Shown here piece by piece: positions 44,564 to 55,858 of a DNA stretch of 64,000 bases. Below the pieces are notes generated by a model that saw only the letters and a program-made list of their open reading frames with translations, did not search any database and was not told the DNA's origin. Position numbers and translations under genes: made by a program. The stretch spans positions 347,982 through 411,981 of the forward strand of contig GG745339.1 in assembly GCA_000151295.1 (NCBI GenBank), given 5' to 3'. The stretch comes from Allomyces macrogynus ATCC 38327. Lineage: Eukaryota; Blastocladiomycota; Blastocladiomycetes; Blastocladiales; Blastocladiaceae. Every line of letters begins with the position of its first letter. Position 1 is the stretch's first letter.

Positions 44564-45057
44564 GGTTTCTTGGTTCTTTCGATAGATTGCAGCAACCTTC
44601 TGACCGCAAGCGAGCTTGGATTGGTGCGGATCATATGTGGCCGCCGCTGGCTGTTGATCAACTTAGGACTTGGACTTAGACCTGGACTTGGACTCTGAGC
44701 CAGGAAAACATGTCGTGATGGATGTGACAGCGCACTCACGGAGTGACTAATTAAGCATCAACTGCTTCTAACGCGGTCACGCGACAGCGATAATTCCTGA
44801 TTTTGGCTGTGAGCTGTCTTTTCTGCTATCATCTGGTTCGCACCGTTTCCCCCGTTTCTCGCTCCGCCAGGCATTCGAGCACTTCTCCTTCAGCATCGAC
44901 GGCTCGAAACTTGCGGCAATACTGCTGCAGCGCTCCGGCACCACGGCGCCGATGGCGTGAACCAAGTTTGCCTGCCCGGGATCGCACCAGACGCAGAAGA
45001 TCCACCGCAAGCTAAGCGGCAACCACCTCGGTCCCGATCAATATCTCGCCACCCAAC
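44564..45057. other. Intergenic region between divergent genes
   Basis: A 494-bp promoter-sized gap separates the UGO1-like gene (minus) and the LMBRD2 homologue (plus). Just upstream of the UGO1-like start there is a short tandem array of CTTGGA/CTTAGA-type hexamers (about 44664-44697). No gene is seen. Confidence 0.55.
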
Positions 45058-47671
45058 ATGTCATCAGCACCAGCAATGCCATCTCCTTATATCCCGCCCG
45101 ACGACGCCAGCCTGGGCGCCGAGGCCATTATCGTCGGGTGGGTCGTTGTCGCGCTCGTTTCTGCTGGCCTGCTCCGGTCGCTGCTCGACCGCCGCGATGC
45201 CGCGTGGTATTCGATGCTCGCCGTGTTTATTGGGTGGACGGGACCCTTTTCGATCCTCTTTTTCTTACCGCTCGATCTGTCGTCGGTACGGGTCAGCTGC
45301 ACCTCAAACTCTGCTGATCGGACACGGTGAAATTGACACGATTCATCCTTCAACAGACCAAATACCGAGCCTGCCTCGCGCAGCAAGCCGCGGGCGCCGT
45401 CGACCTGCCGTGCGCGCCGCCTCTCCTCTACATTGCCTATGCGACGCAGCTCTCCATCTGGCAAGCCATCTACTGGACTTTGTTCTTCCTGACCTGGTTC
45501 ACGATCCCGATTCTGCAATCGGCCACCGACTCGGGCGGGTTCACGGCCGCACAGTCGTTCCGGAAAGCAATTCGGTACAATGCCTGGTACTATTCGGTCC
45601 TCGGCATCGTTGGTGCCGTGCTGCTCACCGTCTTGGCCGTGTGGCGCGGGCTCGACTTGTACGTGGTTTCTCTGCTTTTCTTGGTGGACTGGATTGTGGA
45701 GCCAATGCTGATGGATCTGGTGTCTAGTGCCTCACTCAAGGGATTCCTGATGGCCATCTCCAACGCCTACGGGTTGCTGCTCGTCGTCCTCTTCATGAGC
45801 TACGGTCTCGTCGACATCCCGCGCGAGCTCTGGCACGCGGCCGACGTACGCCGGTCGCTCAGCATGCTCGAGTACCGCGCGCCGAGATACAAGGAGCAGC
45901 TGGAAAGCGCCATGCGCGACTTGCAGGAAGTGCAAAAGGCGCGCACCCGGCACTCCTCTACCCCTAGACAACGCTCTTTACCAACTCATCTCTTCCATTG
46001 AACTTCCAGTCGATTTTGGCGCTCGACCCACTCGTACCCGTGTCGAACCCGGTGCGCAAGTACGTCGACCGCATGCTGATCCAGTGCCCGGCCGAGTTGA
46101 GCAACGCGCCGGCACCATCGGGCGGGTTCACGAGCTGGTTCCGGTCGGGGCCCGCGGCGCCGTCACCCGACCAGATCACGCTCAAGTCACTGCAGCAGCT
46201 GCACCGCAGTCTCAAGCAGGCCACTTTGGCGCGGAACCGGTGCCAATAGCACGTATTCGCTTCTTTTCTGACTCCAAAGACAATGCAGCTGACCGAGCCG
46301 TTCGCGGATGGTAGCCAATGGGATAACCTGATCGAGCGCGCGCATTTTTTCCAAGACATCATCGACAACTCGGACAATTCCGACCGTCGATTCCACGTGC
46401 TCGGCCGGTTCCGCGCATCCTGGCGGCAGCGGCTCGAGTGGGTCTGGTACGTGCACGGCCGCGGCACGCTCCTGCGGCTCCTCGCCCTCGTCGCGGGCAT
46501 TCTCTCAATCGCGCTCCTCTGGAGCGAAGTGACCATGAACATGGGCCTGTCGGTCTTTGAGCTTGTGCAGCGCGCTAAGTCGTACGCGGCCACCGAACTC
46601 GTCGCGCTCGTGACCCTCGCGTACCTGGCCGCGTGCACGTTCGGCCCTCTGTTGAGCATTCGCGTCTTCTCGATCTACCAGATCGCGCCGGGTCAGCACA
46701 CGAACGTCAAATCGCTGCTCTTTTTTGCGGCGTACATGACGCGCTTGTGTTTCCCGCTGTCGTGGAACATGCTAAACCTGACGCAGTCGGAAGCCGTATT
46801 CTCGCGCGTCATGGGGTCGGTCAACCTTGTCCCGCTCTTGGGCGACTCGTTCAACGACTGGGTCCCGATCTCGCTCGTCGTCCTGTGCGGGATCACCGTG
46901 CTCAACGTCCAAGCGCGGATCCTGCGCATGTGCGGGCTTGACGCGGCTTACGTGGCCGGGGATGGTGACGATGCCGACGATGAGGCGCGGCGCGCCGACG
47001 GACGCATGTTGCTCACGCAAGCCAAAGCCGCAAGGGTGGCCGCGCGAGTCGCGGGTGCGGCGACACCGCTCGTGTCGGGCCAGACGAACGAGCCGCTGTT
47101 GCTCGCGGCGGCCGATGCCCCCACTGAGTCGAACGTGATTGCCCAGCCACCGCAGTATGCAACACTCGCGCTCGACGACGAGTTTGTTCCGCTCGGTCGC
47201 CGTCGTGCGGGCCGGAACGGCACTTCGCGCACACCGACGCCATCTCTCCCGCCGTTGCCGCCATTGCTCGCACAACAGCCGCAGCAGCAGGCCGGAAGTC
47301 GTGCAGCGGCCGCACTGGCTCCACCGCCACTGCCACCCCCACCACCCTCGGTATCCGCGGCGAGACCCGCGCCGCAAGTTGTGTCCCCGCCGAATCCGAC
47401 GACGGGCCTGTCGATTCCGAAATCGATCTCGTTCACGTTTGCCATGGGCGGACGCGCGCCGATGCTCGCGCGCGGCAACGGTGATGCGGGTGCGCAACCA
47501 CAGCAGCAGCCGGCTGCGGGAGCGGGTCTGAGTGTGCCGGCCGTGAGCGGGCGTAAGCGCAGTGTGTCGACGACGGGGCCGGCAGCACCGAACGTACCTC
47601 CACCGCCAGTGGTAAAGGGTGCAGCGCCGCCGAGCGTGAAGCGGCCGCTCAACTTGTTTGATGATATTTGA
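45058..47671 (+). CDS. LMBR1-like membrane protein, LMBRD2 homologue, 4 exons
   Basis: Exons are 45058-45285, 45357-45929, 46010-46239 and 46315-47671; the introns (71, 80 and 75 bp) are phase-consistent and the last has a CTGAC branch-like site. The product is about 795 aa. Nine or so membrane helices are visible: IIVGWVVVALVSAGLL, YSMLAVFIGWTGPFSILFFLPLDLSS, AIYWTLFFLTWFTIPIL, YYSVLGIVGAVLLTVLAVW, GFLMAISNAYGLLLVVLFMSYGLVDIP, and in exon 4 LRLLALVAGILSIALLWSE, LVALVTLAYLAACTFGPLL, SLLFFAAYMTRLCFPLSWN and WVPISLVVLCGITVLN. The PLD(L/I)S motif after helix 2 and the QWDNLIERAHFFQD coiled segment typify LMBRD2, a poorly understood protein tied to GPCR signalling in animals. The C-terminal 230 residues are Pro/Ala/Gln-rich (a PPPPP-type stretch) and probably disordered. 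Confidence 0.8.
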
Positions 47672-48109
47672 GCGAGCGGATGGGGTTGGATTGCGCGAGT
47701 TTGTACATAGGGTGCGGGTGTTTCTGATTGAAGCGACTGGTGCTGATCTGGTGGAATGTTGGGTTCGCATTCGACCTCCCCCCATTCCCCAGCACAACAT
47801 CCACCTGACTTTTGAAATTGTGACCTCCTCCCACACCAACGCCAATCCATGACCAACCTGATGCGCAACTGAAACCTCTTGAACAGTTCGGTTTCACCGA
47901 AGTTGCCAACGCAAAGTGCAACATGACCTTGATTTGTCCTTATCATGTTGTCTGCTTGATCACAGGAGGACGGTGCTCATCCACAGTCTGCCCATGGAAA
48001 GCAAGCACGGTTGCGCTCACAATATCACCTGGTCTCTCTGCATTTGATCACAATATTGACCAATGGTGGTCAGTCATGGTCGGTTGAGCATAGACAGCTC
48101 CTGGCCTGG

Positions 48110-49300
48110 ATATGAGCTTGCTGAGGGTGCCTTCGTTCTTCCACACGTCATTGATGCTGTTGGTGACGTGGAATGAAAATGACTCTGGCAGGCCTGCTGC
48201 GCTCCTGCTTGTTGCTGTTTGCTGCTGCTGCTGCTGCTGCTGCTACCTTTGTTGCTGGCGTGGAAATGATTCCCACCAGGCGACAACTTTGCTGAGCGTC
48301 TCGCGCTCCCCACTTACACACTGCTCATTCCGCTGAAGTTGAATGATTAAGACATAAGGTGTCTCGCTGTGCATGCCCCAATTCTCAAGAATCTCGAGCT
48401 CATGGAATGCTCCAACAAGCACACCGGCATCTACAGGCAACCAGTGCAGGATATGGGCCGTTTGACATTTGGTGTGCTGATGTTGTTGCTTGTACCATCC
48501 ACCAACATCTCACCATTGGCAGCAACTGTCAACATGCCCTTGCTCTTTTATTGAAGCCCGTGGTGGTAACAACGTTGTCAACATCTCTCCATGACGTTCA
48601 GTGACGAAACTGGGCATTTTCCTGTCACACATTTTTGACCAGCCAGTTTCTGTCCATTGCACTGTGCTCGGTTCCTTGCCACGGCTTGCGACCCTGTTCC
48701 TGGGCCATTCTATCGAGTGGATCGACGGCCATGTTCCAAGTCTTGATTCGGTATCAGCCATAGAAGCGGTTCCAGCAGCCATGACCGCATTCCCGCGTTT
48801 GGCAGTTCTCCATTTTGACTGCTCATGATGGCTTTTTCCTGAACTCCCTACCCTCCATGCCTAGCATTGTGCATGTTTCGGCGCGTCATTTGAGTCCGCT
48901 GCTGATTGCAGCCTCTCGACACTCAAGAATCTGGAAACTGAGGAAGCCAGTTGGTCAACTCATCAGACTCTTGATCCCATGACCCTGGAGTATCACCAGG
49001 GGCACCCGCTATGGCGTGTTCTCCCTGAACTACGCTTTTAGTACCTGCCTTCTCATGCTCTTGTTGCGTGTTGTGACTGCAAAACTGGGCTTTGATGCTG
49101 CCATCAAGGAACTGAGCGCTTGTGTTCAATGGGCGATTGTCCCCATCACGTCTCGTCCTCGTCTCAAGTCGGCTCCATCTTCAGTTGATGTGATTCTCGA
49201 TCAAGGCATTGATCATCGCGCCAAGGCTAAATCTGTGGAGATGCTGACCGAATCGCGCGTATGGTTGGGCGGGTTATGTGGTGAGGAGGGACATCCTTGA
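48110..49300 (+). pseudogene. Decayed F-box/LRR-like gene remnants
   Basis: Several short frames with leucine-rich-repeat flavour follow one another in different phases: ILKNLELMECSNKHTG (about 48375), LGSLPRLATLFLGHSIEWIDG and MTAFPRLAVLHFDCS (48660-48825), then a last open piece at 49016-49300 (KLGFDAAIKELSACVQWAIV). Stops and phase changes interrupt them, and no plausible splice set joins them. The text style resembles the F-box/LRR-like gene at 33.3 kb, so I infer a dead paralogue. Confidence 0.35.
48221..48244. repeat. (GCT)8 trinucleotide repeat
   Basis: Eight perfect tandem GCT units within a GCTG-rich stretch (about 48195-48265) in the gene-poor island. On the minus strand they read as a Ser run in one frame. 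Coding is not supported. Confidence 0.9.
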
Positions 49301-51064
49301 TGTGATGTGGGTCTTGTTTCCCATTTATGAACGAAAATTGTTTTGTTACAGCCTTCCTTCCTGTTTTTCATTTCCTGTCAAATGCTTCTGTTTTGCCTTG
49401 CGTGATGAGCTGGCACAGGCCGGTAATGAATAAAAGCGTTATGTTTAGCGCGGAAATGTGTCAGAATCATTGCTGCTGTGTTTGGGTTGTATGGCCACCT
49501 CAACAAAGGATTCTCTGCATCAGCTGCTGCAATGGGCTGTGACCGCCTTCCGCTCTTTTGCTCTTTCAAAAGCATGAGCGCATCGCTTTTGCGATGGAGA
49601 CATAGTAAGTAGATTGCTGCTGATTGTGGTGCTTTCAAACCTACAAGTGCTCATAGTTTGCTTCCTTGGCTGCTGAGCACTGATGCATGCCTCCTTCCAG
49701 ATCACCTGATGGCAGTACCTTTCTGGCCGCACAACAAAGAACCCAAACATGTTTGCCACTCAAACATTTCAATCACCCATTCTTGCCCTGCTGTTTCCTG
49801 CTCCTTTTTTGCAATTTGCAACAGTCACATGAGATGGCAAGTGTTGTAACTCCAGCCATAGTCCTTGCAAGCGGATGAAGCTATTTATTGGCCAAGGTGG
49901 CACAAATGAGGTGATCAACAAATTGTGGAATGTAAAACAGAAGACACTCATGCTGTAGATTTATCCTTATTCCTCCGGTCACGCCCATCCACGATTCTGG
50001 TCCAACCACGATTCCCATGTGCATGCAGGCGCACAGAGGTGATGGTCAGCACCAATGATCATGATTAACCCATTTAGCTCTAAAGGACCATTTGGTCCAC
50101 TTTGGCTTCTCAAACGTATTTCAAACGCTTCCTGCCCGTTTCTGCTCCAAATCACATTATAAGATTCCTAAGAAAGAGGAAATTATTCCGATGGTCAAGG
50201 AGAGGGGTTTGGATGCCAAACTGCTGATACTTTATGCCAGGTTGCTTGGGCGTCCACTGTGCATCAGTATACGCCCCTATCCATCCAAATTCAAAGAGAT
50301 CACATAAATGAACTGTCGCAACAGTAACAGGAACTTGTAGCTGGTCCGAGACTCTCTGTTGGAAGTTTGCTGACTGAATTGCAAAAACAAGACTCAAACC
50401 CTGATATCCACCCCTACAGATCCCTTCACCGCGTATTCTGTAAAGAAATGTACTTATTCAACGATTAGATTTGAATTGTTTTTGGGGAGAGAGTGGGTGA
50501 GAAGTGGGTACACAGGGTGGCTGTGAAGGTTGGATGCCCTCAGGGCCAATGCTGGGCTGCTGGACAGGGTGAACCAAATGGGCCCTTGATTGTAGGCTGA
50601 CCCAACCCGTCTCTCTGATACTTGGGCGACCAACCACCACCCCTAGGTTTTTGAAGTTGTCCTTTTAAGTGTAGGGAAGACTCTCCAAGTTGTTTTCGCG
50701 TGTTGAAACGTCAACAGCAAGAGGCTCTACCACTTGTGGTGAATCAGCTAGGAGCACTCATGTGGAACAGAAATTGATCCTGACCTGCTGGAAATTGGCA
50801 TTGTATACGATGGCGGTGTACCCTGCCGGCGTACGAGTTTTTGTGTGATCATGGGATGTGGAAGGGGTTCAATTTGGTACGAGACCTTCTGGTCCAGAGG
50901 CCAGGGCTGAATGGGCTAAAACAAAACAGCGCGTGCGTTTCACAAGACATTCAAGGTCATCAAAAACCGCGGGCCCTGTTCTCAATCATGGGGCCCGCTC
51001 CCGTCCACCCGAGCGCGCAACGGCGCTCTGCATCCTCCTCGACCTCCACTTGACTCCACCCGTC

Positions 51065-53140
51065 TCACAGTTTGCTGTCCGGCACGTCGCCCGGCCACGT
51101 GGTCGGCAAGTTCCACGCGTGAGGGACCGGCACGGTCATCGTCGCGAGCAGCACCTGCGCGTAGGTCTTCCCCTGGCGATCGATGCGCAACGACGCGAGC
51201 CCACCTCCACCGAGCGCCTTGGTCAGGACAAAGTTGAGGCTGTGCGACGCCGGGAGCAGGTAGCGGTCGACGCGGCCGTCGACGAGGTGGCGCATATGGT
51301 CGTGGACGAGCTGTGGGCCGATGAGGAGTGAGCAATCGTACGATCGAGGAGGAAGAGAGAATATTTATCGAATGATCGCACCTCAGCAGTCAAGTGCCGA
51401 ATCAAGTGCGGGTAATACCGCGCGTCACGCGCCATGACGCCGATATTGCACGCGTCGCCCTTGTCGCCACTGCGCGCCACGGCCAAGTGGATCAGCGGGA
51501 CACTGACCAAGTCGGTCGGGTGGTCCATGTCCGTGACGAGGTGCGCCGGGACCGGGTCGGGCCGGTACTGTTCTTCGACGACGGGGACCGAGGACGAGAA
51601 CGGGACAATTTGATGGTCGGCGGCACCAATGTCGACGACGGCCCAGACCATGGGCTTGGGCACGAGTGCGCTGATGTGCCGCAGTTGCCGCGTCGGGCGC
51701 GGACGGCCGGACCCGGCGCCGGTGATGCCGGGAGCCATGCACGTCGCGGCCTGGGTGTAAGTGGGTGTCAGGTTAGAACATGAACCCGTCAAAACACGAG
51801 GCACGAGCAAAACATACCGGCGCAATCTCCATGCCCAACACGCCAAGCGCACGCTTATCCTCGTGCGCAGCGTGAATCCTCAGCACCACCTCGCGCACCG
51901 CTGGGATCGCACGCGCATGTGGCCCGAGCAACGTCTCAGACCCAAGGCACTCGATGCGAAACTCGCGAAACGGTTCGGCCACACCGAGCCGTGGCAAGAG
52001 CACTGCAACACGATCACGAATCGCATCGGCGGTCGCAAGCGCCTTGGCCTTGGCCTCGACGCCGGCAATCAACAACTCGGCCGCAAGTGTGTAGTCACCC
52101 GGCACAATCCCTGAAACTTTCAAGTACGGCGTGGGCGGGCGGCCACGGGCGCCGCGCACTTCCACGCGGTCGGGACCGACTTGGGTGAGCGTGACGTTTG
52201 TCACGTCGACAGTCACGTCCGGCAAGAGGTAGGCGCGCGGGTCGAGCACTTCATAGAGGAACTGTTCGCCGACGGTGAGTGGTGTCACGGCACCGCCAGT
52301 GCCGGGCAACTTGGTCAGGGTGCAGGTCCCGTCAACCTGGATTTCCGCGATCGGGTAGCCCATGTGCGACCATCCGCCGGCAACCGACCGCCAGTCTGTG
52401 AAATTGCCACCCGTCGCGTGGCATCCGCACTCGAGCAAGTGGCCCGCGAGCGACCCGGCAGCTAGTTGGTCCCAGTCGGTCGGCGACCACTTGAACGCGT
52501 GCAGCAGAGGGCCCAGGACGAGCGCTGAGTCGACGACACGGCCGGTGACCACAATGTGCGCGCCCTGGTCGAGCGCGCGCGCGATAGGCTGTGCGCCGAG
52601 GTAGGCGTTGAGCGCGACAAACTCGCCGACGGGCGGGATCGCGTCGGTGTACTCGCCGTCGTTGGTTGGGGACATGGGGAGCAGATCGAGCTGCGCGGGT
52701 TCTCCCTCACCCTTCTTATCTCTCGCGCACTGGCGGCGCGGGTCGAGCAAATTGTCGCCGTGAACGGCGGCCACGACCAGATGTGTGAACCCAGCGTCGC
52801 GCGCGGCCTTGTCAATGGCGTTCTTGAGCCCGCGCGGGTCGAGCCCACCGGCGTTGGTGACGATGCGAATGTTGCGCTTGACAATGTCGGGCAGGAGCGG
52901 GCCGAGGACATGGCGCACAAACTCGTCGACGTAGCCGGACCCGCCCTTGTCGACGCGCTTGGCGAGCACGCCCATGGTGACTTCGGCCAGGTAATCGGCA
53001 ACGACGAAGTCGAGCGCGGGGACCGACCGCGGCGTGCGCACGAGCTGCGCGGCAGCGGCGACCGAGTCGCCCCAGAAGGCCGAGGAGCAGCCGACACGCA
53101 CGGTGGTGGGCGGCATGGCGGGCGGGCGGGCTGGGAACAT
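51065..53140 (-). CDS. AtuA/DUF1446-family protein (acyclic terpene utilisation type), 3 exons
   Basis: Exons are 53140-51818, 51750-51382 and 51310-51065, with in-phase introns of 67 and 71 bp; the product is about 645 aa (a start at 53116 would give 637). The AtuA-type N-domain begins VRVGCSSAFWGDS, with LDFVVADYLAEVTMGVLA, RIVTNAGGLDPRG, AAVHGDNLL, GAHIVVTGRVVDSALVLGP, WSPTDWDQLAAGSLAGHLLECG.CH.TGG and the HMGYPIAEI segment. The C-terminal AtuA-like domain carries VPLIHLAVARSGDKGDACNIGV and LLPASHSLNFVLTKALGGGG. Bacterial AtuA takes part in citronellol/geraniol degradation, but its exact reaction is not settled, and fungal homologues are uncharacterised. The 5' side faces the TMEM53/DUF829 gene, 481 bp away. 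Confidence 0.85.
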
Positions 53141-53621
53141 GTTGCAGCGGATCGCGTCGTGCTTGGGGAGAGGTATTGGTCGCGGTGGTGGTGGTGGTGG
53201 TGGGGGAGCAGGTCGGTCGCGGCCGTGTCGGGACGGACAACTGTGAAAAAAACGGAAAAACGACGCGGTCACGACCTTCTGCAACGACACTCGTGGCAGG
53301 CCTCTGACGCGGACCACGCCACTCGCCCCACAACCACCATCCACCAAGACCACCGCTCAACCACCATCAGCAAGCCGGCTCGCGAGCCGACGGCCATATC
53401 CGGAATCGCCGGAATATCTGCAATTTCATTCTGGAGACCTCGCACCGAACCCGCCTCGAGCCCTTCTGCACGCGCGTCGCCAGTTCGGTCCTCCATCGCA
53501 GCACCGCCGGCAATCGTGTTTGCCAAGAAGCAATGCTCCGCATCATCTCTCCTGAGCACTCCCGTGCCGTTCACGCCAGCGGACCCTCAAGACGACGCGC
53601 CTGCCCGTCAGCTTATCCACT
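53141..53621. other. Intergenic region with a GGT repeat
   Basis: A divergent promoter region. A (GGT)n run occupies about 53184-53205, close to the AtuA-type gene start. A long plus-strand frame crossing 52556-53980 is an antisense shadow of the AtuA-type gene. Nothing else is seen. Confidence 0.55.
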
Positions 53622-54685
53622 ATGATGTCCCTTCACTCGGCGCTGTTGAGCTCATCTCGCTCGGTCAACACGCTGCGGTTCATGTCGCGCACCATGGCCA
53701 TGGCAGCGACCACGGGCAAGCACGGTGTCGCCGACGTGCTTATTTTGGGCTGGGCCCAGAGCGACCTGCGCCATGTCGCCAAGTACCAGAACGTTTACCA
53801 CGGCCGATTGCTCGCCGATGCCTCGGAGACGGCGCCAATCATGAAGTGGACCACGTCGGCGTTTGCTTCGCAGACGTTGCAGTTTGCAAAGCCCGAGCGC
53901 TGGAGTTTCCGCGATATCGAGCCCATTTACCAGGTGCTACGCGACCAGGGCCATTTGCGGCCGGCAGAGACGGCGAGTGATCAGAGTATGTTTACGATAG
54001 CAGTCCGATTTTGCTCTATTCTCGCGCAGATTGCTCATTTTCAAGTTTCTTGTCTATTGAAGCCCCTTCCGCCCCCCGCGCGCCGCTCGTCCTGCACTTG
54101 CTGTCCAATGGCGGCGTCAACTCGCTCGTGATCCTGCTGCACCTCGCGCGCGAGCGCAACATGCAGCTCACTGACGTGGCCGCGATTGTCCTCGACTCGG
54201 CACCCACGCCCGTGCATGCCATGGGCATCTGGCCGTGGTCCGGGCTCTTTGTCGACGCGATCCTGCCCGCATCCATGCCCACCGCTTTCCGCAACACGGC
54301 ACAGACGCTGCTCTATGCTCAAATGCGCGCCAAGTCGGTCATCATGACGGGCCTGCTAGGCCGCCCCGCGCGCGCCGATACCAATTTCGCCACGCTCGTG
54401 AACCACCCGGACATTCGTGCCGCGCCACGCCTCCTGCTCTATTCGCGCGTCGACGATATGGTGCCTCTTGCCGATATTGAGCTGGCGCTCGCCAAGATGC
54501 GTGAAGCGGGGCACGCGGCTGTCGTGGAGAGCGTTGATTTTGTGGATTCGGCTCACGTCTCTCATTTGCGTGCATACCCGGAAAAGTACACGAAGGAGGT
54601 GGGCCAATTTTTGGCCCGTGTTGGGCTCGCCGAGATGGCAGTGCAGGCCGCGAACGAGCCGGTGGTGCTCAAGAGTCAGCTTTAA
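53622..54685 (+). CDS. TMEM53/DUF829-family protein, intact copy, 2 exons
   Basis: Exons are 53622-53985 and 54063-54685, with a 77-bp intron (GTATGT to GAAG); the product is about 328 aa. DUF829/TMEM53 features are VLILGWAQSDLRHVAKYQNVY near the N-terminus, PLVLHLLSNGGVNSLVILL (where the usual hydrolase elbow reads S-N-G-G), IVLDSAPTPVHAMG, and the C-terminal PRLLLYSRVDDMVPLADIELALAKMREAGH with DSAHVSHLRAYPEKY. The last two hold the Asp and His positions of an alpha/beta hydrolase. Human TMEM53 is a nuclear-envelope protein affecting BMP signalling; fungal members are uncharacterised. The N-terminal 40 residues are Ser/Arg/Met-rich and could act as a mitochondrial presequence. A broken second copy lies downstream. 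Confidence 0.8.
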
Positions 54686-54939
54686 GTAAAATGTATTTTT
54701 TGCTCTTTTTGTTGATTCTTTTGTGTTTCAAGCCCACACTTTGCACCACTTTGCTTCTCCATCCCGACCACATGACGGCAGACCCTCCCTCCCCCTGCCA
54801 ACTCCCGTCAGCATTTTGCACTCGACAACTCTCACATCCACTTCAAGGCAAGACTCCACCCGGCCAGCTCTTGCCGCTCCCGCTGACTGATTCGCTGTGA
54901 TCAGCACATGATGGGACCGCACAGACCCTCGCAACAGCC

Positions 54940-55858
54940 ATGTCCTCCAACGACCAGCACCGTCCCCTGAACCTCGACTTTGAGATCCCACCCCAGTCCG
55001 TCGTTTTCGGCGGCCCCTCCACCGCCGACATTCTCGCTTACCTGGCCGTCCACCTGCCCATCATCCAGTCCCTCCCTCCGGCCGCCTCGCCGAATACCGT
55101 GCCGTCGCCAGCGCCAAGTTATTGGCCGACACCCTGCGGCCCGAACACGGCGTAGCCATGTCCTTTACCGACGCGGCCGACTTGGCCGCCACTGCCAAGA
55201 CGTTGTCCAACGTCCTGCACGTGGCCCTGTGACTCGCGAACCTGCAGGCGGCGCTGGACAAGTTCCTCACGCCTGACCTGACAATCAGCGATTTCTCCCC
55301 GTCGCTCGCGCGCGCCGTCCACTCTGTGGTTGGCGCGCACGGCCTGATTCGCAAGGCCGGACAATACCGCACGAATCCAGCTCGCCCGGCGGGCCAAAAC
55401 TCGTTCTGGGACCACGACACGACTCGTATCCGCACGGACATGACCAGTTAATTCGGTCGGACCCAAGCGTCGCTTGCCCTCCACTACGCAACGCCGTGAC
55501 TCAACTCGGTCGCGTGGATTGTGACGACCATCTCGCAACCAAATTCACGGCTGAGTTTCTCACAATTCACACGTATTCGAACGGGAACAGGCGGTGCGCG
55601 CGGTATTAAATGACGATGATGTTGGCGCCGGTCATGAGGGGGGTGCCGGTCACACTGAGCGGGCCGGCACAGTTGGTGAATCGAGATACGTTTGTGGATG
55701 CGTGCGCGCATTCTCGGACGTTTCCGGCCGCTCTGGCGCTCGATGCTCTCGATGCCCCAACCGAAGCAATGATGGATATACCGCATTCGCAGTCGGAGCT
55801 GAAGCATTCAAAAGACTCGCTAAAGAGGCGATGGCCGACGTTGTGTTGCTGAGATGAG
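54940..55858 (+). pseudogene. Fic-domain protein pseudogene
   Basis: An ATG at 54940 opens a plausible protein (LDFEIPPQSVVFGGPSTADI), but the frame shifts near 55080 and is cut by in-frame stops near 55230, 55449 and 55497. Recognisable Fic landmarks remain in order: RAVHSVVGAHGLIRKAGQYRT (the helix plus AGxYR of Fic proteins), then in another frame FTAEFLTIHTYSNGNRRCARY, a decayed HPFxxGNGR active-site motif, followed by a stop and MLAPVMRGVPV (the helix normally after the motif). Fic proteins modify targets with AMP or related groups. The motif has lost its Pro, and a stop follows directly, so the sequence should be inactive. It may be an old or horizontally acquired gene. Confidence 0.5.

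Larger units (their letters stand above)
47672..51064. other. Gene-poor, lower-GC island
   Basis: About 3.4 kb without a convincing intact gene. GC and codon flavour match the 33-38 kb island. LRR-like fragments lie at 48.1-49.3 kb (listed separately). Between 49.3 and 50.95 kb there are short open frames only, for example 50092-50307 plus (an unrecognised 71-codon frame, Lys/Pro-rich), and stop codons are frequent on every frame. No transposase, reverse transcriptase or terminal repeats were recognised. Confidence 0.5.

Noticed and set aside
52556..53980. 474-codon plus-strand ORF
   Set aside because: It is antisense to the AtuA-type gene in its first half and crosses into the TMEM53 exon in the wrong frame in its second half.
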